Source of the DNA: Pelotomaculum propionicicum
GTDB taxonomy: Bacteria; Bacillota; Desulfotomaculia; Desulfotomaculales; Pelotomaculaceae
Assembly (NCBI RefSeq): GCF_004369225.1
Contig: NZ_QFFZ01000006.1
Span: forward strand, 78,328 to 142,327
Reading direction: 5' to 3'
DNA: 64,000 nucleotides
Shown here: positions 8,270 to 16,393 of the stretch, in pieces
How the letters are laid out: each line of letters begins with the position of its first letter
Numbering within the stretch: position 1 is the stretch's first letter
Translations under genes and position numbers: made by a program
The notes under the pieces: model-generated
What the model was told of the DNA's origin: nothing
Databases searched by the model: none
Seen by the model: only the letters and a program-made list of their open reading frames with translations

Positions 8270-8740
8270 ATGCCACAACTTTTAGTAAATCCGGGGTTTG
8301 AAACGGGATTGCTCGCACCCTGGACATCTACGGGTATTGTAAACGTTTTAACCGCGCCGCCTGACGCCGCCCACACCGGAACTAAATCGGTAGAGTTGGA
8401 TTCAGACACAACCGGCGCATCAATCAGCCAGATCGTCTTCTTCCCTATTTTACCGGGATCTTCATTAAGGCTCTCATTTTTTTTGAGAAGAGACGCGGGA
8501 TTTTCAACGGACATAACCGCCACCGTAACTAATTTTGGTATCCCCGTCCTAACCATTTCTATCCCGGCGGCTTCTAATCCAGAGGAGGAAGAAAATGAAT
8601 GGGCATATTATGAGGGATACAGCAGCCCCCTCCCCTTCGGGGCTCCTTTCGGTGTCACGGTAACTGTTAGCATCGCCGGTGTTCCGAAAGGTGACGCCCA
8701 AGTAGTTTTTGACGATATATTCCTTTTCCCTTTCTTTTAA
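8270..8740 (+). CDS. Single-domain NTTRR-F1-like/jelly-roll protein
   Basis: About 156 residues that start MPQLLVNPGFETGLLAPWTS and end QVVFDDIFLFPFF. This is the pattern seen in the N-terminal domain of the protein at 6127, but without any repeat tail. It reads as a compact beta-sandwich of the carbohydrate-binding type. No signal peptide is present. ATG 8270 follows AAAGGAT with seven bases between; an in-frame ATG at 8261 overlaps that ribosome binding site. The relation to the 6127 protein suggests a shared role at the spore or cell surface, which is inference. Confidence 0.7.
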   Translation: MPQLLVNPGFETGLLAPWTSTGIVNVLTAPPDAAHTGTKSVELDSDTTGASISQIVFFPILPGSSLRLSFFLRRDAGFSTDITATVTNFGIPVLTISIPAASNPEEEENEWAYYEGYSSPLPFGAPFGVTVTVSIAGVPKGDAQVVFDDIFLFPFF

Positions 8741-8792
8741 ACTCTCCAGCGACCATTTAACATCCCAAGTATTAAGTTTTAGTGCAGTAAAG

Positions 8793-8823
8793 AACCCCTC
8801 TGCCTGTCAATAGTAGAGGGGTT
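8793..8823. terminator. Stem-loop between convergent genes
   Basis: AACCCCTCT pairs with AGAGGGGTT across a 12-base loop. It lies between the ends of the 8270 (plus) and 8848 (minus) genes and can serve both, although the T-tracts are short. Confidence 0.6.
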
Positions 8824-8847
8824 AATAACATTTGTGAAACTAACTCT

Positions 8848-9192
8848 TTATTTGTTTCTTTTACTTCCTTTGGAACCCTTAGATCTTTTGGAACCCTTAT
8901 GACCCGGAGAAACATTAGAACCCCTGTGATCCCTATAACCTCTAGAGCCCTTGGAGCCCTTGGAACCTCTGGAGCCTTTGGAACCTCTGGAGCCCTTGGA
9001 ACCTCTGGAGCCCTTGGAACCTCTGGAGCCCCTGGAGCCTTTGGAATCCCTAGAACCCTTAGAACCCTTGGAACCAGGGTCTCTACTGTCACAACTTTTG
9101 TTCTGAGGGTTACTCTTCATAAACATTTCTTTTAATTCCGGACTTACTTTTTGGAGCAATTCTCTCAGCTCTTCCCTATTCATATCGCGCAT
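8848..9192 (-). CDS. CotG-like Gly-Ser-Lys/Arg repeat protein
   Basis: About 114 residues. The first 35 (MRDMNREELRELLQKVSPEL onward) are helical and charged. The rest is about 25 tandem tripeptides, mostly GSK or GSR, with a few substitutions (DSK, GYR, DHR, GHK). The serine-plus-basic composition and the divergent position next to a CotH kinase gene match the cotG/cotH arrangement of Bacillus, where CotG is a highly basic repeat protein phosphorylated on serine by CotH. All minus frames are open across the repeat; this one is chosen because ATG 9192 has AAAGGAG eight bases upstream. The GXY period also resembles collagen, but there is no proline. Confidence 0.75.
   Translation of the reverse strand: MRDMNREELRELLQKVSPELKEMFMKSNPQNKSCDSRDPGSKGSKGSRDSKGSRGSRGSKGSRGSKGSRGSKGSRGSKGSKGSRGYRDHRGSNVSPGHKGSKRSKGSKGSKRNK
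8855..9085 (-). repeat. 9/18-bp tandem coding repeat
   Basis: The part encoding the (Gly-Ser-Lys/Arg) tripeptides is a 9-bp tandem repeat, locally an 18-bp unit (AGGGGCTCCAGAGGTTCCAA type on the coding strand). The central units, about 8945-9050, are nearly identical, so copy number is probably variable between strains. Confidence 0.85.
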
Positions 9193-9434
9193 TACCACCA
9201 CTCCTTTAAATATAAAAATTTCAAGGTTCAATTCATAATATGGATTATTTTAGGAGCCGTGCTAATATATGAAAAATATTTTATTCCTAAAATGCGGCAA
9301 CGGATAATGCAGGTAGCACAGGTACATTTAGGTAATTAGAAAAAAATATCAAGAAGTATTCACTTATAGGTAACATCCCATTTAGTACCTCTATAACATA
9401 TAATTGATAGTTCTTAGAAAGAGGGTACCCTGTT

Positions 9435-10529
9435 ATGAGTGCCAGTAAAAATGACCTCCCAGAATATTCCTTATATATTAATCCACGTGACCTCCGGCAA
9501 CTTCGAAGTGATATATGGAATAATGAGCATGTACCCGCAAAGCTAAGAGTAAGCAAATCTTCATATAACATTCAAATTGCCTATCGAGGGGCCCTTACCC
9601 GCGAATTAGTAAAAAAATCCTACCATGTAATATTTTCAAAACCTAGTTTTTTTATGGGTGCAAGGGAAATTCATTTAAATGCGGAATATCTGGATCCTTC
9701 TTTACTTCGTAATAAACTAGCCCTTGACTTCTTCGTAAGTCTAGGCATATTAAGCCCGGAATCAAAATATGTCTTGTTAAGAATAAACGGGGCTATTATG
9801 GGTGTTTACCTGCAGTTGGAGTCAGTGGATGACCTTTTTTTAAAGAAGAGGGGGCTGCCGGCTGGGGCTATTTTTTACGCACATAATGACGATGCCAATT
9901 ATTCCTTACTCTCACCCGATAATGATGATGTAAAAGAGTCTCTTTTGTCTGGATATATGAGGAAGTTTGGTGATGCACAAGATGATCAATATCTTTTTCA
10001 ATTAATTTATAAGATTAATACAGTCCCACGCTCAGAATTCGCGAAAGAGATTGTTAAGCATGTACATATAGAAAAATATTTGCGATGGCTGGCAGGTGTG
10101 GTCTGCACGCAAAACTACGACGGTTTTATCCAGAATTATGCTTTGTATAGAAATTCCGCTACCGGTTTGTTTGAAATTATCCCATGGGACTATGATGGAA
10201 CCTGGGGGCGCAATTGTCACGGAAATATTATGGAGAATAGTGATGTCCCAATCCAGGGATATAACACACTAACGGCCCGTATACTCGATGTGCCGCAATT
10301 TAGAAATTTTTACCGGGGATTGCTGGAGAAAGTTCTCGAATCTCTTTTTACTGTAGATTTTCTCAAACCTATTATCACATCTCTTTATAAGATGCTTCGT
10401 CCTTACATATTACTTGATCCCTATAAACAGAAAGACATGGTTATTTTTGATTCAGAACCAGAATTTATTATTCGTTTTATTGCTGAGCGGAACAGCTACT
10501 TGAGGGAGCACTTATCAGACTTAGAATAA
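9435..10529 (+). CDS. cotH: CotH-family spore coat protein kinase
   Basis: A 364-residue protein of the CotH kinase family, atypical kinases that phosphorylate serines in spore coat proteins such as CotB and CotG. Family marks are an IQIAYRGALTRELVKKSYHV strand early on, the NYDGFIQNYALY motif (D229) and IPWDYDGTWG (D252, D254), which carry the catalytic and metal-binding acidic residues. No signal peptide is seen, in keeping with action in the mother cell. GAGGG lies about 10 bases before ATG 9435. It is divergent from the Ser-rich basic repeat protein at 8848-9192, its most likely substrate. Confidence 0.88.
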   Translation: MSASKNDLPEYSLYINPRDLRQLRSDIWNNEHVPAKLRVSKSSYNIQIAYRGALTRELVKKSYHVIFSKPSFFMGAREIHLNAEYLDPSLLRNKLALDFFVSLGILSPESKYVLLRINGAIMGVYLQLESVDDLFLKKRGLPAGAIFYAHNDDANYSLLSPDNDDVKESLLSGYMRKFGDAQDDQYLFQLIYKINTVPRSEFAKEIVKHVHIEKYLRWLAGVVCTQNYDGFIQNYALYRNSATGLFEIIPWDYDGTWGRNCHGNIMENSDVPIQGYNTLTARILDVPQFRNFYRGLLEKVLESLFTVDFLKPIITSLYKMLRPYILLDPYKQKDMVIFDSEPEFIIRFIAERNSYLREHLSDLE

Positions 10530-10613
10530 ATTTGAAAAAACTGTTTTCCCATTCTTTTGTCCAATGAGTAAAGGGTTAGCGCTCTGCTGCTTTAAAGACA
10601 AGGAGGATAAGAA

Positions 10614-11021
10614 ATGCCTGAAATACTTAAAGTAGAAAGAATACTTGAATATTCTAAATTCCCCTTTAACTGGTATGGTATAGAAGTATCATTAGATGAC
10701 GTTAAACTTGGTATACAAAAAGGGGTAGTTGAAGTATACGAGCGCTTCCCAGATCGTACAATAGAACGATTAAAGGACTTAAAAACAAAGGTGTGGCACA
10801 TTGGAAGAATTATATATTTTGTAAATCATCCGGAGAAAATACTTCCTATTGGCATTAAAAGCCATATAATATCTGATGGTTCATTAATTCCCTGGATATA
10901 TGATGGAAATCATCGTTTTATGGCCGCAGTAGTTAGAGGAGATGAAATTATTCATGGTTTTTATAGAGGGTCCACAGAATTACTCAATTATCTCAAAGGC
11001 GTAACCAGCGTTAAACCATAA
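10614..11021 (+). CDS. ParB/sulfiredoxin-fold-like hypothetical protein
   Basis: A 135-residue protein with IYDGNHRFMAAVVRGD near residues 100-115, which resembles the DGxHR...A motif of ParB-N/sulfiredoxin-fold enzymes (nucleotide binding or hydrolysis). The preceding segment (VVEVYERFPDRTIERLKDL) is helical. AGGAGG precedes ATG 10614. It lies 84 bases after cotH in the same direction and may share its transcript. No helix-turn-helix or nuclease domain follows the motif, so a chromosome-partition role is unlikely. Function unknown. Confidence 0.6.
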   Translation: MPEILKVERILEYSKFPFNWYGIEVSLDDVKLGIQKGVVEVYERFPDRTIERLKDLKTKVWHIGRIIYFVNHPEKILPIGIKSHIISDGSLIPWIYDGNHRFMAAVVRGDEIIHGFYRGSTELLNYLKGVTSVKP

Positions 11022-11176
11022 CCACTTCAATAATTTATTAATTCATAGAACTACTACTTCCCTTCCTGGTCCATTTCACAACAGGGTATTTTTCAGTGTC
11101 ATTATTTTGACAACTTAATTTTTTATCACACGGATCAAAAACGGATTAAAGTCAATATCTATAATTACAATACGTA

Positions 11177-12502
11177 TTAGTCGGTCTTTAGATCACCTTG
11201 GGCTTTAACGGTGGTATAGGCAAGTGGACGCCTCACCGACTCTGGAGCCACGCCTGCTTTTAAGGCGTTCATCAGTCCAACAACCTCAAGATAGTTCTCC
11301 ACTATAAAAAGTTTACCAGATGTAAAAGGCAGTTCCTCCAGCTTATTTTGCATCAAGTTTTTGTTTTCTTTTACAGCAATAACAGGTATGCCTTGTTCCA
11401 GGGCGGCAAGGGTTGGCAGGCCAACGCACCCGTATGGTATAACCAGGCAAGATATATCTGCTGCGGTCAGTATCCCGGAATGTCCGTATATTAAAGAATT
11501 AATAATTCTCGGGCTTCTATGTAATCCTTTCAAAACACAGTGAAGGTTAGTGATGGAAATGAGTTCTGCTGATTTTCTAGGATCGACTACTCCGAGATCA
11601 AGTTCATATTCCATGGAAGTCATCATAGGTGAGTGAGCTGAAGGGATATCAAATAGCATGGAGATAGCATGAGTGAGCATCGCCTCAACCCCGCCCCAAG
11701 GGTTAACTATATTAATGTCGTCCAGAAAATAATCATTACAAAAATCGGGAGGCACATCTATAATCGTAGATATGGCAACAGCATCATATTGAGAGCGATA
11801 CTTCTCCAATATTTCACAGAGGTATTCAAGATACTTAATTTGACCAACCGCTCTTCCTGAACTTGAATATAATGATTGCATCAGAATTTTTTTGCCCATT
11901 CTTACAACAAGCGGGCAATTAAGCCCTAAAGCTGCTCTTGCGGCTGATGCGGAATTTACTGCTGCCTCATGAAAATAACTCTCTTCGTGTTCATCTATTA
12001 CCAGCATCACACGATTAGAATAAACTTTTTGGATGCTGGCAGTTCCCATCAATAAGCGAGTTATTACACTGCCTTCGACGTATAGGGCATTTTCCGGCAT
12101 TTCATTAATATCTGAAGCATTAACTACATTAGGATGCGTTATCAAACTATCGGAAGAAGCAGCTAAAAGCCTGGCTACTGCGCCTCCATCACCGGAATGA
12201 CCACCTATCTCAGCCCCAATTCCTGTAGGTATGAGTAACACGGTGTTAAATTGATCGGTATTCTCATAACTTCTAATATTGTAATCAAAAATTGAGTTCT
12301 TAGGAGGAGATACCAATTTTTTTTCACTGTTAAGTACTCCCAATTCACAGTGGTAGCCTTGGTTGTCAATGTTAGTAATTACAAACCGGACAGGGATTTC
12401 TTCCGAATCCAGTTCTTTTAAGACCATCTCAGATAAATATTTTAACAAATTACTATGGTTATTAATCAGTGGAATTACAAAATTTCTTTCATTCAATAAC
12501 AT
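11177..12502 (-). CDS. DUF3326 family protein
   Basis: A 441-residue protein carrying the segments LLIPTGIGAEIGGHSGDGG, LITHPNVVNASDINEMPENA and LYVEGSVITRLLMGT that are characteristic of DUF3326. The function of the family is unknown; the glycine-rich GIGAEIGGHSGD loop suggests nucleotide or cofactor binding. It overlaps the end of the upstream decarboxylase gene by 14 bases and has GAGGTGAAG before ATG 12502, so the two proteins are made together. No further gene follows on this strand for 1 kb in the transcription direction, so this is a two-gene operon. Confidence 0.82.
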   Translation of the reverse strand: MLLNERNFVIPLINNHSNLLKYLSEMVLKELDSEEIPVRFVITNIDNQGYHCELGVLNSEKKLVSPPKNSIFDYNIRSYENTDQFNTVLLIPTGIGAEIGGHSGDGGAVARLLAASSDSLITHPNVVNASDINEMPENALYVEGSVITRLLMGTASIQKVYSNRVMLVIDEHEESYFHEAAVNSASAARAALGLNCPLVVRMGKKILMQSLYSSSGRAVGQIKYLEYLCEILEKYRSQYDAVAISTIIDVPPDFCNDYFLDDINIVNPWGGVEAMLTHAISMLFDIPSAHSPMMTSMEYELDLGVVDPRKSAELISITNLHCVLKGLHRSPRIINSLIYGHSGILTAADISCLVIPYGCVGLPTLAALEQGIPVIAVKENKNLMQNKLEELPFTSGKLFIVENYLEVVGLMNALKAGVAPESVRRPLAYTTVKAQGDLKTD

Positions 12503-13670
12503 TATTCTTCACCTCATACCTTGATAAAAAGTCATCATAAGTAAATCTCCGTCTAAGCACTAATTTGTTTGTTAATGTATATGCATATATAGAAGGCAGA
12601 TTAATACCATTAAACATACTTGCTTTAACCAATGTATAAGCACCCACGCCTTTAAAAATAATCCTTGCTCCAATTATTAATGGTTGATCGAATCTATATT
12701 CGCCAAATATATCCCCGGCCAAGCATGAAGCCCCTGCCAATATATACTTGTATTTCCCGTTGCATGCATCTCCAATAATGTCAGTTTTGTACTGGTATTC
12801 AAAAACTTCCGGCATGTGATTCACCGTAGTGTCAAGTATGGCTATATTGCGATGATCACTTTTAAATAAATCAATAACAGATGATACTATATACCCTGCG
12901 TCTCCGATAATTCCCCTGCCAGGTTCAAAATAAATATCCAACTCATATTTACTTTTTAAACATGAGATAGTTTCAGCTAAAGCTCCTATATTTTCGGATT
13001 CGTCAAATAAATACCCTCCACCAAAATTAATCCAGCTAATTTTTTTTAAAGCTTTAGGCAAATATTTATCAATATGATTTACTGTTTCTAATAGATCATT
13101 AAAGTCAGTCGATTCGCAATTATTATGAAAAAGAAAACCACTTATTTTTTTAATGAAATTAATATCATTAAGCTCATGTACCATTTCAGTAAGAGGAACC
13201 CCAAGTTTTGAGTGAATTCGGCAAGGGTTATACCTGTCATCCTCAACGAAAGATAACTGCGGGTTTATTCTTAACCCCTGTTTGATGCCAGACCTTAGTC
13301 TGTTATGATATAACTTCCACTGTGATATAGAATTGAAACTGATGTAGTCACAAAGTTCAGAAACATTTTCTATTTCATCAGGACACAAACCAGGTGTAGT
13401 TATATGAATTACGTTATGATTTTTTATCACCTCATTTGCAAGCATCGCTTCGAAAAGAGAACTTACGGAAAAACCACTAATTAATGGTGCCATTAAACGC
13501 AATATATCAATAAACGCACATGGTTTTAATGGATATAAAATGTTACAGTTTTGGATTTTTCGTATATTACTCAGTTTTCTCTGAATTTCATTTTCATCAT
13601 AAATAAATGCTGGAGTAGATATTGAATTACTACCGCATACCTGTTGTATTTTTGAAGAGTTATGGGACAA
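12489..13670 (-). CDS. Carboxynorspermidine decarboxylase-like PLP enzyme
   Basis: A 393-residue group IV (alanine-racemase-fold) decarboxylase most like NspC, which makes norspermidine or spermidine from the carboxy form. Evidence: K49 in NILYPLKPCAF as PLP lysine, ISFNSISQWKLY, GLRINPQLS, YNPCRIHSKLGVP, WINFGGGYLF, EPGRGI and GASCLAGDIFGEY supplying the second-subunit cysteine. TTG 13670 follows AAGGAGG. The usual partner, carboxynorspermidine dehydrogenase, is not nearby; the partner here is DUF3326, so the true substrate may differ. Confidence 0.75.
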   Translation of the reverse strand: MSHNSSKIQQVCGSNSISTPAFIYDENEIQRKLSNIRKIQNCNILYPLKPCAFIDILRLMAPLISGFSVSSLFEAMLANEVIKNHNVIHITTPGLCPDEIENVSELCDYISFNSISQWKLYHNRLRSGIKQGLRINPQLSFVEDDRYNPCRIHSKLGVPLTEMVHELNDINFIKKISGFLFHNNCESTDFNDLLETVNHIDKYLPKALKKISWINFGGGYLFDESENIGALAETISCLKSKYELDIYFEPGRGIIGDAGYIVSSVIDLFKSDHRNIAILDTTVNHMPEVFEYQYKTDIIGDACNGKYKYILAGASCLAGDIFGEYRFDQPLIIGARIIFKGVGAYTLVKASMFNGINLPSIYAYTLTNKLVLRRRFTYDDFLSRYEVKNNVIE

Positions 13671-13793
13671 GTTATCAACCTCCTTAGTTATTATCAGTCC
13701 ATGTCTCTTTAATATATATAGTATTCTATTAAGAAGAGATGGGAATGGTTACCACAATGATATAATAATTCCATATCCTGTGGAAACAAAAAT

Positions 13794-13813
13794 GGTACCG
13801 GGTACCCGGTACC
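13794..13813. promoter_or_regulatory. 20-bp perfect palindrome upstream of decarboxylase operon
   Basis: GGTACCGGGTACCCGGTACC is a perfect palindrome made of three nested GGTACC sites in an otherwise AT-rich stretch, 124 bp before the TTG start at 13670. It may be an operator for a dimeric regulator; no regulator gene is adjacent. Confidence 0.4.
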
Positions 13814-13863
13814 TAAAACTATTGATCTATAACCAGTGCAGATAGCTCTAAGTCATTAGTAAA

Positions 13864-13904
13864 AAGCACAGCGATTTAATATATTTATAAGAGTCGCTGT
13901 GCTT
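13864..13904 (-). terminator. Terminator of the DUF3794 gene
   Basis: AAGCACAGCGA pairs with TCGCTGTGCTT (11 bp, 19-base loop) and is followed on the minus strand by TTTTTAC. It lies 55 bases after the DUF3794 stop codon. Confidence 0.8.
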
Positions 13905-13959
13905 GTATTCCAATTTATTAGATATTGCTGAGTGTTTATTCAGCATTTAATAAGTAGAC

Positions 13960-14646
13960 TTATTCACATTTTATTGGTTTTTCTTCGAAATTATCAACCA
14001 ATATAATCTTGGTAATATCTTCCTTTTTTACAGTAGAAGATTTTTTTTCACTTCTTGTTGCTATAAGAGCAATATCTATTACAAACATTTGTCTGCCTGC
14101 ATTAATCAAGCCATTATTCTCTGTTTCTGTAGCTACAAAAGCATCATAATCTTTTACCTCTGCCAAATCAACTTGGCAAGAATCTCCTGGCATTATGCCT
14201 GGAATTTCTACGGTGCCTGCAAATTCCAACTTTTGCTGGTAAAAGTGTACAATCCCGTTGTAAGACTCAATATGTTTGCACCATCCATCCAGGCACTTAA
14301 ATTTATTTGTTTTCTTTTGCTTCTCAGTTGATTCGCAATCTTTCTTCTTTTCTTCTTTGGAATTTTGCTTGTTAACAATTTGGACGTTAGACTTGTCAGT
14401 TGCCTCTTTTTGGGAATCTTCCTCTGATTTGCCAATGTGGGGATGCTTGTAATAAAATGTTTTTTCTACGATTCCTTTAACTAGCACCCTGTCGTTGAAT
14501 ACAGTATAGTCAGCAATCTGAACATCATATGATTCACCGATTATCTTTGACATAGGCGGCTTAACATTCAAAAAAGTTTCACAAAGCAACTGTGTTCTTC
14601 CCTCACCAACTACTTGACATTGCTCAAATAGCCTAGAGTTTACCAT
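13960..14646 (-). CDS. DUF3794 (SPOCS-domain) protein with charged linker
   Basis: A 228-residue protein related to the SPOCS domains of spore coat/SipL-like proteins. It starts with a LCETFLNVKPPMSKIIGESY and DYTVFNDRVLVKGIVEKTFY unit. A low-complexity Lys/Glu/Ser insert follows (about residues 75-115), then GIVHFYQQKLEFAGTVEIPG and MPGDSCQVDLAEV, which complete the fold. AAGGAGG lies just before ATG 14646. It is a single-gene transcript with a clear terminator. A structural spore-surface role fits the family and the cotH neighbourhood but is not proven. Confidence 0.72.
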   Translation of the reverse strand: MVNSRLFEQCQVVGEGRTQLLCETFLNVKPPMSKIIGESYDVQIADYTVFNDRVLVKGIVEKTFYYKHPHIGKSEEDSQKEATDKSNVQIVNKQNSKEEKKKDCESTEKQKKTNKFKCLDGWCKHIESYNGIVHFYQQKLEFAGTVEIPGIMPGDSCQVDLAEVKDYDAFVATETENNGLINAGRQMFVIDIALIATRSEKKSSTVKKEDITKIILVDNFEEKPIKCE

Positions 14647-14865
14647 TTTATAACCTCCTTATTATTACCGATAGAGCTATTATTTAGCTTATCTGGAACT
14701 GCTATATTATATTTTGCATCATGGTATGATGTCACAATCTTTTCCATTTAATTGAAATAACATAATTTTCCTACAATAGCATTATATGCTATTGTTATAA
14801 AATGTAACCACTGGTATTTAAATGTATATTATATCAGCAAAGGGATTGGAAAGGGGGTTCTTACA

Positions 14866-15048
14866 ATTTTAATATTGTCAATCATTTTAACAGTTATTTT
14901 AATAGCTGGTATAGTTTTGCATAGCTTCATTAAACCAGCGACAATATCTAGTTACGAAAATGAAATAAATTCTCATATTGAAATACCTGAAACATTACAA
15001 CAGAGAGGTCAAATCGAATGCTTACTACCGAATCAACGATTGCGTTGA
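14866..15048 (+). CDS. Possible small single-span membrane protein
   Basis: An open frame of about 60 codons begins with a hydrophobic helix (ILSIILTVILIAGIVLHSFI) followed by a polar tail. AAAGGGGG lies eight bases before an ATT codon at 14866, and a TTG occurs at 14875; neither is an ordinary start. The frame overlaps the start of the permease gene by 31 bases, which suggests translational coupling. The coding status is uncertain because of the unusual start. Confidence 0.35.
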   Translation: MLILSIILTVILIAGIVLHSFIKPATISSYENEINSHIEIPETLQQRGQIECLLPNQRLR

Positions 15049-16376
15049 CGATTTTTCTTGCTACAGTATTGTTCTTATTATGGCGACCGAGAGGACTAAA
15101 CGAGTATATTCCTACAACTATTGGAGCACTGTTTATCTATTCTTTAGGAATAGTTAATCTAACAGATATTATCAATATTGAAGGCACTGTTATGGGAGCA
15201 TCAATTACTATAATTTCAACTATAGTAATGTCAATAGTGTTGGAAAGTGTTGGTTTTTTCCGTTGGACTGCTTTTAACTTAGTAGGAAGATCTAAAGGAT
15301 CAGGGATACTTCTCTACTGGAATGTTATTCTATTATGTTTTTTAATGACTATGTTTTTTAATAATGATGGCAGTATATTAATAACTACACCAATTATCAT
15401 AGAAATCGTTAGAATTCTAAAATTAAAGCCACATCAACAATTCCCATATTTATGCAGTGGTGCCTTAATTGCAACTGCTGCCAGTGCACCGATAGGTGTA
15501 AGTAATTTAGCGAATTTAATTGCTCTCAAAATTGTTAACTTAGACCTTGTTACCTACGCAAAATTAATGTTTGTTCCATCCATGATGGGGCTTTTCATTA
15601 CAAGTATACTACTATTTATCCACTTTAGACAATATATTCCAAAACGTATCACGTCTTTTTCCAGGACCTATATGTTTCTGTACGATAACACTAGCAAATC
15701 AAAACATCCACTGTCTAACGGAGTAAATGAATTAGAATCAATTAATTGGAATATGTTTAAAGTTTATATAACTATTATTATAATAGTGAGAGGGTGTTTT
15801 TTTGTATTGTCACATTTTGGTTTTCCTATTGAGCCGGTTGCCGTTTTAGGTGCATTGATATTAATTATGATAAGATGGATTAGTCAAGGCAAAGGGATTC
15901 TTGATGTAATTCAAAAAACACCATGGCATATATTAATATTTGCATATAGCATTTATATTGTAGTCTACGGCCTTCATAACACCAATATAACTTCCTTGAT
16001 TATTGAATCTATAAAAACACCCGTTAACGCTAACCTATATAACGCCATATTAATTATGGGAACACTATTGACAATTATGTCAAATTTATTTAACAACCTT
16101 CCATCTGTTATGCTTGGAACCATTACTATTACTCAAATGGGTCTTGAACAATTATATTTGCAAGTTTGTTATCTAGCTAACATTATTGGAAGTGATATAG
16201 GTTCACTTATATTGCCGACAGGTACTCTTGCAACTTTAATATGGATGTATATTCTTAAAAAGAATAAGATTCCTGTTACATGGAGTCAGTATATTAGCGT
16301 TACAATATTAATTATACCAGTTGGCTTACTTACAAGTTTAATTAGTCTTTATTCATGGGTATTATTAATATCCTAA
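15018..16376 (+). CDS. ArsB/NhaD-superfamily permease
   Basis: A 452-residue integral membrane protein with about eleven hydrophobic spans. It belongs to the ion transporter superfamily that includes ArsB and NhaD: MFFNNDGSILITTPIIIEIV and SAPIGVSNLANLIAL in the first half, and NLFNNLPSVMLGTI and GSDIGSLILPTGTLATLIW in the second half are the paired re-entrant motifs. Substrate could be arsenite, sodium or a carboxylate; no arsR, arsA or arsC is nearby, so arsenite export is not favoured. GAGAGGT precedes ATG 15018. The following gene starts 17 bases after its stop. Confidence 0.82.
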   Translation: MLTTESTIALTIFLATVLFLLWRPRGLNEYIPTTIGALFIYSLGIVNLTDIINIEGTVMGASITIISTIVMSIVLESVGFFRWTAFNLVGRSKGSGILLYWNVILLCFLMTMFFNNDGSILITTPIIIEIVRILKLKPHQQFPYLCSGALIATAASAPIGVSNLANLIALKIVNLDLVTYAKLMFVPSMMGLFITSILLFIHFRQYIPKRITSFSRTYMFLYDNTSKSKHPLSNGVNELESINWNMFKVYITIIIIVRGCFFVLSHFGFPIEPVAVLGALILIMIRWISQGKGILDVIQKTPWHILIFAYSIYIVVYGLHNTNITSLIIESIKTPVNANLYNAILIMGTLLTIMSNLFNNLPSVMLGTITITQMGLEQLYLQVCYLANIIGSDIGSLILPTGTLATLIWMYILKKNKIPVTWSQYISVTILIIPVGLLTSLISLYSWVLLIS

Positions 16377-16393
16377 AAAGGGAGGGATATTTT

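Noticed and set aside
8772..9135. Other open frames across the Gly-Ser repeat, on both strands (for example a Pro-rich frame and a Gly-Thr-Ser-Gly-Ala frame)
   Set aside because: A 9-bp repeat opens all frames; only the GSK/GSR frame has a start with a proper ribosome binding site and a non-repeat N-terminal part.
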